Of a DNA stretch of 64,000 nt, positions 46,100 through 56,109 are shown one piece after another. How positions within the stretch are numbered: position 1 is the first letter of the stretch; each line of letters opens with the position of its first letter. The stretch comes from Topomyia yanbarensis (lineage: Eukaryota > Arthropoda > Insecta > Diptera > Culicidae). The stretch spans positions 393,159,037-393,223,036 of the forward strand of contig NC_080672.1 of the NCBI RefSeq assembly GCF_030247195.1. Reading direction: 5' to 3'. Under the pieces are notes generated by a model. The model made no database searches. It was not told where the DNA came from and was given only the letters and a program-made list of their open reading frames with translations. A program made the position numbers and the translations under genes.

Positions 46100-46335
46100 G
46101 CCATCGAGAAAGCGAACGAAACAATGAAGCAGAATCTAGTGGTCAGAACAACGCCAAAAAAGTGGAATGATCGGATCCCAACGAAGTAGAGAGGATGCCG
46201 TTTCATGGACAACGAAACCCATGTAAAGATGGCTTCCAAGTACTGCTCACAGCACGGGGTGATGTTTCCAGCAAATTCACGTTTAAGTTTTGCCGATAAA
46301 TTCACCCGGAATTCGATGATTTGACAAGGAGTTTG
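46100..46335 (+). pseudogene. Tc1/mariner-type transposase relic
   Basis: Plus strand: RAIEKANETMKQNLVV, a stop, then GCRFMDNETHVKMASKYC and FADKFTRNSMI. 'FMD(D/N)ET.VK' is the catalytic Asp block of the same mosquito mariner-type family seen at 2551-2695. The in-frame stop and loss of the downstream WQAIC block show decay. Confidence 0.55.
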
Positions 46336-46793
46336 CAGCAGCGGCCTCAAAATCAAGCTCATCACAAGAAAAAGGATGGATAACAATATGAGCGGCAATT
46401 GATGGCGAGAATTTCATTTCGGTGCCACCAAAATATTCGAAGAAGAATTGTTATTGAACTTGTTGTATCATCTGGAACTTATGTGGAATTTGATGAGAAT
46501 CATCATTTCGAATATAAGTATTGTGCCCTGCATGCCCAAATTGATTTAATCTAAATTTTATCCTTGGAGAGAAACTTGAAACGGTTCATGAAAAAATGTG
46601 TCCCATACCCTGATACTTTACCTTGCGCATAATGGTAATATGTACAATACAATCAAGTACCTCGCACAACATTTACCACACTACTCAAAACATTTCAGCC
46701 ATTGATCCGCTACCCAGAAAACTTGGTTAAGTTGATATTGTGTAATGTACAGAGTCCCACAAACCAAAAATAAACCAGCAATAAACTACTTAC
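46336..46793. other. Intronic sequence next to the 46794 exon
   Basis: Nothing recognised apart from the gtaagt donor at 46793-46788 (minus). Confidence 0.4.
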
Positions 46794-46947
46794 GCGATCT
46801 TCTCCGAGGGCGACCTCCACGGGACGTCGTCATCCAGTTCATCATCGCTCTCGTTATCCTCCCCATCGATTCCATCCTCGCCGGATATGCTGAACGAGGA
46901 GGACGTAAACATGTCCGGCACCGGCAAAATCGACGGTCTTCGGCTTC
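46794..46947 (-). CDS. Slo2: Slo2 channel exon, acidic linker before RCK2
   Basis: This 154-nt exon encodes the end of the RCK1-RCK2 linker: SRRPSILPV, then a Ser-rich stretch, then a strongly acidic run (GEDNESDDELDDD), then WRSPSEKIA. Vertebrate KCNT proteins have the same order (RRPSI, acidic patch, then the start of RCK2). The minus-strand acceptor is ccag before 46947 and the donor is gtaagt after 46794. It begins with the last two bases of a Gly codon and ends with GC, which the first base of the exon at 8385 completes to Ala. It lies 72 bp downstream of the previous exon, but the next exon is 38.4 kb away. Cytoplasmic; no membrane segment is expected. Confidence 0.86.
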
Positions 46948-47019
46948 CTGGTTTCATATATGAAGACATTAATCACATATCAAACGCGACAGACAGACCC
47001 GTCTATCGGAAGAACTTAC

Positions 47020-47229
47020 CTCTCCGCTGGTTGAGTATATCCGGGCTGAGCAGGTTAGGATTGTTGTTGGTCGGTATTTCCAGATGATTAGCCGTACTGA
47101 TGGACGGCGGTCCCAGGGTGGACTGCGTAGTAGCCGTTGTCGGAGTTGTGGTATCCTTCAGGTTGGGCTTCGAGTCCGACACGTTGATGGCGTTGGATGC
47201 AGAGTTGATGGCGCCCTCGGTGTAGGTGG
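47020..47229 (-). CDS. Slo2: Slo2 channel exon, RCK1-RCK2 linker (5'-most exon in window)
   Basis: This is the first of seven visible exons of a Slo2/KCNT-type sodium-activated potassium channel alpha subunit, transcribed on the minus strand. It encodes about 69 residues of a Ser/Thr/Asn/Pro-rich segment, expected for the poorly conserved cytoplasmic linker between the two RCK domains of the gating ring. The acceptor is ttacag, read on the minus strand just before 47229. The donor is gtaagt just after 47020. The exon starts with two bases of a split codon and ends one base into the next codon; joined to the exon at 46947 it reads RRGSRRPSI, a motif I associate with KCNT channels at this point. 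The preceding exon (end of RCK1) was not found in the window. Splice phase and the continuous reading frame are seen directly. Family identity is from recognition, and it is weaker here than for the RCK2 exons. Confidence 0.8.
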
Positions 47230-48180
47230 CTGTAAGTGGAATCGGTAGATAGTGGGTGAATAAGAGTGTGTGTGATAGTTTGTATTGTTTCGAATCATGG
47301 TATTAATTTCGCGTGTGACTTTGTTTTGTTGAATGAGTAGATTGTGTGTTTATGTGCGGTATTAGTAGATCGTGTTTGTTTGAAATATTTCACAACTATA
47401 AAGCTCGAAGTGGTGGACATGTCGATATGATAACTGTATTGTATCTTTGTTATGTTGTACATTTCCACGATATGCATGTAACAGCTTAAAACATTATCAC
47501 GACGTAACTGAATCCCAAACATTGTGCTACCCCATGCTGGGACTTGTATGGTCGATGTTGACTGGGCGTACGTGGGTTTCGTGTACGGAATTACAACCGG
47601 CAAACCAGTTTCGGGGGACATGATTCGTTTGATTAATTATTCAGACGCTCGTTCTGCCATTCAAATGATACACGCGCAACAGGGAAATGGTCCTTTTCAT
47701 TGCGTGAAAAGGACTTGGATTTAATTGGACATAAATGTTGGCTTTGGAAAAGCGAAAACTACCGTTGCGGCCGAGCTCCTCGCACGCGGGTAAATGTTTG
47801 TGTTTGTACCATCCATTATTTGGGCCATCAGCGGCGCCATTTACAAAGGGGTAATGGTAATGGTTATTGAATCTGTCCCAAATGGAATCGAAAATTGATC
47901 GACGACAAGGAAATATAATTATGGAAAATTTGCTGTGCCGTGCCGGCTATGTTTAACCGAGCTGTTGACATGTGATTCAAGGGTTTCAACAGTGCTTTTG
48001 TAGATACAACTGAATATGTTGACGAATCACATAAAACGCAGCTCAAGAAACAAAATGCTTGGCAAAAAACTTGTTTGTTAAAAACTAAAGCTTGCATATG
48101 TTTTCTGGAAATTTACACGAAATGTAATTCATTTTATCAACAAAGTTAATCAACAATTAACTTATTTTTTTTTTCAAGTC
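47230..48180. other. Slo2: Slo2 intron upstream of the 47229 exon
   Basis: This region would hold the preceding intron. The GC content near 47520-47650 is slightly higher, but neither strand gives a protein I recognise, and no RCK1 exon was found. Confidence 0.4.
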
Positions 48181-48362
48181 CCAAGAGCCATATTTTTTCA
48201 CTTTGCTATAAACCTTAGAGGAGAAAATTTTCTGATTAAAATCTTTTCAACTCAATTAAGGAGAAAATTGTTTAAAACCTTCTTTGCGTATCAAGAGCAC
48301 AAAACCTATAACTAAGTTAGTTATGGAATTTGCGTTTCAACTCCGTCTCAGTTATGGAATTT

Positions 48363-48434
48363 GCGTTTCGACTTCGTCTCATCAGAATCAGACACTAACT
48401 TAGTGACAGGATTAGGCTAGCGCCGGAATGACGC
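48363..48434 (-). ncRNA. Hammerhead ribozyme, copy B
   Basis: Minus strand: stem III GCGT/ACGC with GUC cleavage triplet, stem I ATTCCGGCGCTAG with TTAGTGTCTGATT (11 of 13 positions pair), core CTGATGA, stem II GAC/GTC with GAA loop, GAAA. The core is complete; two stem I mismatches may weaken it. Confidence 0.78.
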
Positions 48435-48589
48435 TAGATCCAAAAAACGAAAAAACTATTTGTGTTTCTGAGTGATGTCCCGCAGGAAAAGGAATTCTAA
48501 TTAAGCCAATGTAATATGCACAGTGCTATATTTCACCTTAGCAGAGAAATTTTTCTGGTAAAAACTTTTTTTCTCCATTAAGGATCCGG

Positions 48590-48655
48590 CGCTAGCTTAG
48601 TTCTTTCACTAAGTTAGTATCTGATTCTTATGAGACGAAGTCGAAACGCAAATTC
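48590..48655 (+). ncRNA. Broken hammerhead, copy C
   Basis: It has the CCGGCGCTAGC stem I strand, the loop, and a core reading CTTATGA, in which the invariant G5 is T. The GCGTC cleavage strand is replaced by aaggat. It should be inactive. Confidence 0.6.
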
Positions 48656-48892
48656 CATAACTAATTTAGTTATAGATTTTGTGTTTTTCACGCGCAAAGA
48701 TGATTTTAAACAATTTTCTTTTTAATGGAGAAAAACTAGTTCTAACCAAAAAAATTTCTTCACCATGGAGGAACATTACAAAGTGAAGTAGTAGAAGTAG
48801 TAGTAATCAGAAATGCTTTTCTTACGGGACATCACGCATAACTAGAGATTTCCTCAGAAATACAAATAATTTTTTTTTGTTTTTTGGAGCTA

Positions 48893-48964
48893 GCGTCAAC
48901 CCGGCGCTAGCTTAGTCTTGTCACTAAGTTAGTGTTAGATTCTGATGAGACGAAGTCGAAACGC
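48893..48964 (+). ncRNA. Hammerhead ribozyme, copy D
   Basis: Plus strand: GCGTC (cut after 48897), stem I AACCCGGCGCTAG with TTAGTGTTAGATT (11 of 13 positions pair), core CTGATGA, stem II GAC/GTC with GAA loop, GAAACGC closing stem III. Complete core. Confidence 0.78.
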
Positions 48965-49079
48965 AAATTCCATCATATTTTTCTCTCTACCTTAACTACA
49001 AAACATTGCATAACCTTGAATTCAACAATTTTTGAGGCATTTGCCATGATCCAAATTTTATTACCTTTAGGACCTTAGG

Positions 49080-49190
49080 GGCCGAAATATATCTGGAAAT
49101 ATTGTAACATTATCCAAGTTGAATGAAAAGTTGAGAATTTCACAAAGCATCTGCAGTTGTGGAAACAAAACCAAAATTGTCTTCGCTATG
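49080..49190 (+). repeat. 111-bp direct repeat, left copy (target duplication of the LOA-type insert)
   Basis: Identical to 52063-52173 except for one base (C/T near the 3' end). The flanking sequence differs on both outer and inner sides. The only structure between the two copies is the retroelement, so this is best read as an unusually long target-site duplication. Confidence 0.85.
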
Positions 49191-49550
49191 TTGGCTGTTC
49201 GGCCATCTATGGGAGCTGTCCTTAAATGTCAGCTTCTTTCTCCGAACAGCCTAGATACGCCGTGTAGTGTCGGTAGTGGTTGTTTCAACCGGCTAAGAAT
49301 TACACTACGGACTACCTGTTCCGGTGGTAACACCAAACAGGGAACCCCAATTCCATAGTGTCATGCGGCCCGTGCTATGGGTAAAATTGTTGAGGGGGTT
49401 TAAAATATTCTCAATGGCGAACGGAGCCTGGGAAGAGCCGGGCGAACTCCCCAGTAACTGGCTGTGGTCCACTAGGAGGTTGATAACTCTATTATCTTTC
49501 TCTGGACAAAACCAGCGTAGAGGCCGCGTGGCATCCGGTGGGTTTGAAGT

Positions 49551-50870
49551 ATGTCAGTTATGGAAATAACTGTCAAATTCATTCGCAAAGGTGGCCGCGT
49601 CACTTATGAGGAGGCAAAGAGCTTTAGACCGATCAGTCTGACCTCCTTCCTTCTCAAATCAGTGGAACGTTTAATCGACCACTACATTCGGGATGGTAGC
49701 TTGGGCGAGCACCCGCTGCATGCAATGCAACATGCATATCAGCGGGGGAAGTCTACTACCACCCTGTTACACAATGTTGTCTACAACATTGAAAAAGCTT
49801 TTTCACAAAAGCAATCAAGTTTAGGAGTTTTTCTCGATATTGAAGGTGCTTTTGACAACGTGTCGTTCGAATCCATTTCGGAAGCAGCACTAGATCATGG
49901 AGTACCTTCATATATCACGAACTGGATACACGCAATGCTTAGCAACCGACATCTGTGCTCATCGTTAAGACGAGTAGAGATGAGGAAACTGAGTGTCTGC
50001 GGATGTCCTCAAGGTGGTGTGCTGTCACCACTTCTATGGAACCTTGTCGCCGATAGCTTGTTGAGAAAACTAAATGAGCTTGGGTTTCCGACGTATGGTT
50101 TCGCCGATGATTATCATATAATGATCACCGGTATTTGCATTAACACACTTTTTGATTTGATGCAACAAGCCTTATGTGTTGTTGAGCGGTGGTGTCTTCA
50201 TGTTGAACTATCAGTTAATCCAAATAAAACCTCAATGGTGCTTTTCACGCAACGAAGGATTACTACCGGAGCTCGTCCATTGCAGTTTTTTGACGTTGGG
50301 GTAATTCTCGACTCAAAACTTAATTGGACAGCTCACATCGATTTCAGGATCAAGAAAGCTTGCATGGCCTTCGGCCAATGTAGACGGGCTTTCGGCAAAT
50401 CTTGGGGACTCAAACCCAAGTACATTCAGTAGATCTACACAACAATTGTTAGACCAATACTGGCATACGGGTGCCTTGTTTGGTGGCAGAAGGGAGAAGT
50501 CATGACAATCCAATCAAAGTTAAACCATCTTCAGAGGATGCTCTTGATGGCGATGATTGGTGCGTTCTCGACAACACCTACTGCTGCTCTCGAGGCGCTC
50601 TTGAACATAAAACCACTACATGTGTTTCTGAAACAAGAAGCACTTTCTTGTGCATACCGTCTTAAGGTTACTGGGCTCTGGAACAGTAACCCAATAGATC
50701 GTGTAACTAGCCACACAAGACTGTGGCCCCAAATGGTTACTTGGGATGAATATACACTTGCTCCCAGTGACCTTACACTCAGATGTAGTTTTCCTTCTAA
50801 AACTTTCAATGTGAGAATTCCTCTTCGTGAGGAATGGCTGTCTGGCTGGATGGAGCGAAGAATACGTAGT
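49551..50870 (+). pseudogene. LOA-type reverse transcriptase (one stop, one frameshift, one deletion)
   Basis: It starts within the RT fingers (KSFRPISLTSFLLKSVERL). It contains AYQRGKSTTTLLHNV, VFLDIEGAFDNVS (catalytic Asp ~97), CGCPQGGVLSPLLWNLV (~150) and YGFADDYHI (Asp pair 186-187). A TAG at 50430-50432 interrupts the frame right after LKPKYIQ. The thumb/connection region then continues in the same frame (VRPILAYGCLVWWQK onward). Relative to the copy at 54110 it lacks 11 residues after LQFFD, and the frame shifts near 50830-50880 before RNase H. Confidence 0.82.
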
Positions 50871-51699
50871 TTGTTATACGGACGGTTCTTTGTTGGAGGG
50901 CCGAGCCGGTGCTGGTGTCTATTGTCATGAGATGAGATTAAACCAATCTCATTCACTTGGTAGATACTGTACCGTATTCGAAGCAGAAATCTTTGCGATT
51001 CTGTGTGGCGTACAATCCGCACTTCAACAGGGAATTTGCGGTGAAAGAATCTATTTTTGCTCTGACAGTCAGGCTGCCCTGAAAGCACTTAGTTCGGCAG
51101 ATTCGAGATCGAAATTAGTAACCGCATGTCGAACTCAAATCAAAGAACTTAGCATTTCAAATGCTATCTACCTTCTATGGGTACCCGGTCATTCCGGTAT
51201 TACTGGAAATGAATGGGCGGACGAATTGGCTAGAGCTGGCGCTGCGACTGATTTCGTTGGTCCAGAACCAGTTCTACTACTGTCAATAAGTTGGATAAAG
51301 CACAAGATTCGCTCTTGGGCTGCATTCGAACATGTCAACCATTGGCGTAGCTTGCAAACTTGCGTTCAAACAAAAGCTTTTCTGCCGGATGTGAGTCCGA
51401 AAATGTCAAAGAATTTGTTGCATTTTTCCAAGCACAACTGCAGTATTCTGGTCAGGGCACTGTCTGGACATTGCAAACTCAATTATCACATGGCTACTAT
51501 TCAGCGCGCTGAGTATTATTCATGTGATCTTTGTGAATCCGATTACGGAACATCATATCATTTGATATGCAATTGCCCTGTATTAACGCAATTGCGCATC
51601 TGGATTTTTGGTTCTCCATACATAGATGAACCTATGTACAGAGAGCTGAAATTTAAGGATATGCTTTTGTTCCTAACCCAGTGTGGTAAAGAGCTATAG
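50827..51699 (+). CDS. LOA-type RNase H domain and C-terminal tail
   Basis: A 290-codon open frame with the four RNase H carboxylates visible: D19 in YTDGS, E54 in FEAEIFAI, D80 in CSDSQAA, D132 in NEWADELA, with the catalytic-loop GHSGITGN before it. The C-terminal tail carries a Cys/His knuckle (YSCDLCESDYGTSYHLICNC). RNase H in LOA/I-type elements removes the RNA template. The domain itself is intact, but the upstream RT is broken and in another frame, so it is unlikely to be made as part of a working polyprotein. Confidence 0.8.
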   Translation: MRNGCLAGWSEEYVVCYTDGSLLEGRAGAGVYCHEMRLNQSHSLGRYCTVFEAEIFAILCGVQSALQQGICGERIYFCSDSQAALKALSSADSRSKLVTACRTQIKELSISNAIYLLWVPGHSGITGNEWADELARAGAATDFVGPEPVLLLSISWIKHKIRSWAAFEHVNHWRSLQTCVQTKAFLPDVSPKMSKNLLHFSKHNCSILVRALSGHCKLNYHMATIQRAEYYSCDLCESDYGTSYHLICNCPVLTQLRIWIFGSPYIDEPMYRELKFKDMLLFLTQCGKEL

Positions 51700-52062
51700 T
51701 TTTTTGGCCGTATTTGAATGACAATATCTCTTCGGGGGTGTTGTCGTTCTGTTATCTCAATATCCCCTCGGGGGTGTTGATATATCCGCTCACTGTTTGA
51801 GTAGAGGTTCTAAATCCCTCCGGGGGTTGGAAGTTTTATTCCTGCTGTTGTAGCACCTGCAGATCGTTCAGCATCACTCCGGGGGTGCAGAATGCTCTGT
51901 TTTAATTGTTCTGTGTCGTTGTTTTCCTTACCCCTAACCTTACCACTTCCCCAATCCTTCCCATCAGGAAAATGATGAAAAGACGATTCTTGGCAAGGCA
52001 CAAATCTCCGATCAACATGGGGAACGTGCCATTTGAGCCAGACGCTACTGATTGCTGATAGC

Positions 52063-52173
52063 GGCCGAAATATATCTGGAAATATTGTAACATTATCCAA
52101 GTTGAATGAAAAGTTGAGAATTTCACAAAGCATCTGCAGTTGTGGAAACAAAACCAAAATTGTTTTCGCTATG
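52063..52173 (+). repeat. 111-bp direct repeat, right copy
   Basis: 110 of 111 bases match 49080-49190. See the left copy. Confidence 0.85.
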
Positions 52174-52782
52174 GGCGCTTTCCATAAATGAATAAATTGA
52201 CAAACATTTTTCCATAATGTGGAACCAACCACATAGCATCCACGAGCCTGGTTAGCAGAGAGAGAGAGAGAGGACGTATAGTCGAACTTCTAATTGTTGT
52301 TATCATCATCACGAGTCTATATTACTGGTAATCGAATCCTGGTGATTACTGAAATAAATTAATATTTCATAACAAATGATTTATGTTCCTGCTATTCACA
52401 TATTTTATTCAAGTGTATACTTCACATCCGCAAATCATCAACTTTTACGGCATTGAATTCCTCCAGGACGATTAATTGCTAATTGCAGTGAGATCGAGAA
52501 GAATTCACAAACAAAAAGGCATTCGAAATAAATCCATCAATGCACCAATCATCGAATGGTTTAATAAAATTTCAATAATTTATCACAGAGAAAAGACTGG
52601 CAAGTTCGAACAAATAAGTATAAAACACTTGAGTTAATATTTGATCTGATACTTGTTGAAACGTCTTCTATATTCTATATCAACGGTATTACTATATCAG
52701 CCATTTTCAAGTCTCCACGTTATCAGCTGTTACATGGATTTTTGAGCCATATGCTGTTCTTGGCCGTTTCCGATGCAGCTGA
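52174..52782. other. Intronic sequence, nothing recognised
   Basis: Contains a short (GA)n run at about 52257-52272. No ORF of interest. Confidence 0.4.
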
Positions 52783-53004
52783 CTTTAAGGTTCAACTGAG
52801 AACCCCTTTAAAGGCGACCATTTTGGAAAATGAAAAAAGCAGTTTTTTCTCACACCACTGGAAAAAAAATCTTCACGAAAATTTGATATATGTATTCGGG
52901 GCTTCGGTAGAATACTACAGATTGATTTTCATGAAGATTTTTGCAGCGGCGTGACAAAAAAACTGCTTTTTCGTTTTCCAAGCTTTCTTAGTTGAACCTT
53001 AAAG
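52783..53004. mobile_element. 222-bp palindromic MITE
   Basis: CTTTAAGGTTCAACT at 52783-52797 is matched by its reverse complement at 52990-53004. Further inside, aaaagcagttttttctcac pairs with gtgacaaaaaaactgctttt. The unit is close to a perfect hairpin. Confidence 0.7.
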
Positions 53005-54109
53005 ATACTCAGTCGAATTTCTTTTTAATTTGTATGTACCTATGTAAAAAAAATTTTTTTTTATAAAAATAAGTTAATGTGGCACCTTCGTTTAGACCAC
53101 CTGGTTTAACTATTAAAGACGCGGACCCATGTGGCTAAACCATCGTCAAGTAAGACCGGTGTCTAAAAAAAACGCGTTTATATTTTCATGAAAAAAAAAA
53201 TTAAAAGTCGTTCTTAGGTTTTAGGTATTGAGCAGTGTTGTTACATTTGGAAAGTGTAGCTCTATCGATGTATGTAATTAAAGGAGAATATTGTTCCTCA
53301 TTCAATGACCCAATTCAGTCAAACTCAATAGCGCACCTGGCCGCAGTATTTCATTAATCACTGAATAGACCGCTAGTTTTTACACAACTCAAACGCGAAA
53401 GATGAATGTCCGTTATCTGTGAATTTATCAAACCAACCGAGTGCAATTGATTATTCCACTCTTCCGTTATGGTTTTTTGTTTCCGGATCTCATTCTCATA
53501 CCGGGTACATCAAGGTGGGTGGGTGAAGGTATTCGTCAAACCAAAAAAATAACCACGATAAAACACAACTGAATTCATTTGGAAAACTAAATGTTTTATC
53601 GGTTCATACATAAACAGGACGAGAGGCGTTCGATCGAAACCTGTGTGAATGTCTGAAAAGGTTTGCCTTCCCGATTGGAACGTCACAATAGAAAGCCATA
53701 AAAGTTATGATTTTCTGGCTTGTTGTGTTATTTTTATGAAATTCAGATCAGCAGAGCAAGTAGTGCGCTATCAAAATTATATCGCTTGTTGATATCATTG
53801 AACGGTGGTCAAGTAAGGTCAATCGATTCTTCCTAGTACACGGAAAAAAAATCCGTACATAAATTGATGAACAGAAGATCACGATTTCGTGAACTGTACG
53901 ATTTAAGAAAATCCTAACCAAGTTTCTGTAATTGTAAAACATTAACCTCGTATTCATGAAACTATTTGTGTTTCCAAAAAAACTATTTCTCCCCGAATAT
54001 ACATGGCGTTGGTTAAATAAAATTCTATCGGAATCGAATGATTTTAAAATTAACTCCTTATAAACCAGAGATGGTGTTTATGTGACGGATGAAAAAGATA
54101 TTCTAATTG
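53005..54109. other. Intronic sequence, nothing recognised
   Basis: AT-rich. No convincing repeat boundary or ORF. Confidence 0.4.
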
Positions 54110-54149
54110 TCTCTTCGGCACACACTTTCCAGGTTGTATCGATCCGGAG

Positions 54150-55359
54150 TTGAACAATGTTCACAGATCTCATTCTGGTGATTCGGACTCGTGGGCGTTA
54201 GCACGCACATTGGTTTCCACTGAATCGGTCAAGTGGGCAGTTGACAGCTTTGCTCCATACAAATCACCCGGAAAAGATGGAATACTTCCCATGCTACTGC
54301 AAAAGGGATTTGATATTCTTAAACATGTCTTGAAAAAGATTTTGCTTTCCAGTCTTGTTACCGGGTATATCCCGAAAGCATGGCGAGAAATAACTGTTAG
54401 ATTTATTCCCAAAGGGGGGCGCTCAAGCTTTGAAGAAGCCAAGAGTTTTGGGCCTATCAGCTTAAGTTCTTTTCTTCTGAAAGCTTTGGAACGGATACTC
54501 GATCATCACATCGGGAAGGTTAGTTTAGTTGAATATCCACTGCATAAAATGCAACATGCATATCAGTGTGGGAAATCCACGATCACTCTGCTTCACGATG
54601 TTGTTTACAACATTCAGAAAGCCTTCTCGCTCAAGCAATCTAGCTTGGGTGTATTCCTAGATATTGAGGGTGCTTTTGACAATGTGTCCTTCCAGTCTAT
54701 TCTGGAAGCGACGTGCGGTCATGGGATACCTGCATGCATCTCGGGTTGGATAAACGTAATGCTTAGTAACCGCATACTTTGATCGTCACTGCGACAGGCA
54801 GATATACGGAAGTTGAGTATTTGCGGTTGTTCTCAGGGCGGCGTCACCTTTGTCATGGAACTTGGTAGCTGACGGCTTGTTTAACAAACTCAATGAGCTT
54901 GGAATTCCAACCTACGGGTTTGCCGACGATTACCAAATACTAATTACTGGATTTTGCATCGGAACAATCTTTGACTTAATGCAACAGGCATTAAGAGCTG
55001 TCGAACAGTGGTGTCGACAAGTTAAACTATCAGTTAACCCAAGCAAAACTTCAATGGTTCTTTTCACGAAGAAACGAGTAACAACCGGGGTTCGTTCCTT
55101 GCAGTTCTTTGATTCTGAGCTACTGTGTGCAGATCAAGTTAAATACGTTGAAGTTATATTGGATTCCAAACTGAATTGGTCTGCTCACATTGAGTTGAGA
55201 GTCAAAAAAGCGTGCATGGCCTTCGGGCAGTGCAGGCGAAGTTTTGGAAAGACCTGGGGCCTCAAACCTCTATTGGATTTACACGACAATTGTACGTCCA
55301 ATACTGTCATACACAATTGTGGTCACAAATGGTTACATGGGGTGAAGGGTGGGTCGTGA
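54150..55359 (+). pseudogene. LOA-type reverse transcriptase (copy 2, frameshifts and stop)
   Basis: The first frame (54150-54782) covers fingers and palm start: KSPGKDGI, PISLSSFLLKALERI, VFLDIEGAFDNVS. It ends at a stop where copy 1 continues. After a frame change, 54850-55359 carries YGFADDYQI (catalytic Asp pair), LSVNPSKTSMVLFTKKR, QFFDSELLCADQVKYVE and KLNWSAH. It keeps the segment deleted from copy 1. Confidence 0.8.
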
Positions 55360-55374
55360 AATGGTAGTTATCAC

Positions 55375-56109
55375 TAGGTAGATACTGTACTGTATTCCAA
55401 GCAGAAATCTTTGCGATTATGTGCGGAGTACAATGGGCCCTTCAACTGAGTTTGTCCGGCAAAGTTATAAACTTCTGCTCCGATAGTCAGGCTGCAATCA
55501 AGGCCCTTAGCTCAGACAAATCCCGGTCCAAGCTAGTGATCGCGTGCCGAACCCAAATCGAAGAACTAAGCATTGTCAACACTATCTACCTTGTCTGGGT
55601 GCTCGGACATTCCGGTATTACTGGAAATGAATGGGCTGACGAATTGACCAGGGCAGGTTCAGCGATTAACGTTGGTCCTGAGCCCACGGTGCCAATTTCG
55701 ACAAGTTGGATAAGGATATCCATGAAAAATACGGCCCTGGGTTTCGTCCGAGCACCGCAATTATTGAAGAAATCTACAAAGGTGTCGCCAAACAAAGACG
55801 TTTCTAGAGCAACCGTGCCCAGTGATTTCGAAAAATCTCCTATATTTTTCGAAGCTCCACTGTGGCATGCTAACCAGGGCTTTAACCGGCCACTGAAAAC
55901 TCAATTATCACATGGCAACTATTCGGCGCGCTGAGTCTTTTTCATGTGATCTTTGTGAATCCGAATATCATCTGATATGCAACTGTCCAGCGGTAGCGCA
56001 ATTGCGATTTCGAGTTTTCGGCCGTCCTTATATAGACGAAATCATGTTTGGACGACTGAAACTCAGAGACATACTAATGTTTCTTATCCAATGTGGTAAA
56101 GAGCTATAG
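55375..56109 (+). pseudogene. LOA-type RNase H and tail (copy 2, 5' part missing)
   Basis: It reads LGRYCTVFQAEIFAIMCGVQ, then FCSDSQAAIKALS and GHSGITGNEWADELTRA. The first catalytic Asp segment (YTDGS) is lost in the deletion. A frame change at about 55920 precedes the Cys/His tail (SFSCDLCESEYHLICNC), which has also lost six residues compared with copy 1. Confidence 0.78.

Larger units (their letters stand above)
8386..46793 (-). other. Slo2: 38.4 kb Slo2 intron filled with mobile elements
   Basis: The interval lies between a gtaagt donor (read minus at 46793) and a tttcag acceptor (read minus at 8386), which join an Ala codon in phase. It holds the CR1 element, most of the MITEs and SINEs, the Penelope/hAT/R1 nest and one hammerhead repeat. 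No additional Slo2 exon was recognised inside it; a short alternative exon could be missed by eye. Confidence 0.85.
48190..48990. repeat. Cluster of hammerhead-bearing repeat units in opposed orientations
   Basis: A minus-strand unit (48190-48485, ending in 'ctataaaccttagaggagaa') is followed by a plus-strand unit with a broken hammerhead (48590-48655) and a plus-strand unit with an intact one (48833-48975). Each intact unit has a GGGACATCAC box about 60 bp upstream of the cleavage strand (minus: 48475-48484; plus: 48834-48843). The broken copy lacks the cleavage strand. No ORF. Confidence 0.75.
49191..52062 (+). mobile_element. LOA-type non-LTR element, internally deleted, ~2.9 kb
   Basis: Bounded exactly by the 111-bp direct repeats. 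A non-coding leader (49191-49550) is joined directly to the middle of the reverse transcriptase; ORF1 and the endonuclease are missing. RT and RNase H follow. The 3' UTR (51700-52062) has repeated 'cctcgggggtgttg' words and ends near 'gggaacgtgccatttgagcc'. The second copy at 54110-56341 shares the coding region and the 3' end. Clade (LOA/R1-like with RNase H) is my assignment. Confidence 0.8.

Noticed and set aside
47295..47724. Open frames on both strands just upstream of the first Slo2 exon, possibly a missing RCK1 exon.
   Set aside because: Neither reading resembles RCK1 of Slo2 or any protein I know, and no convincing splice borders join it to 47229.
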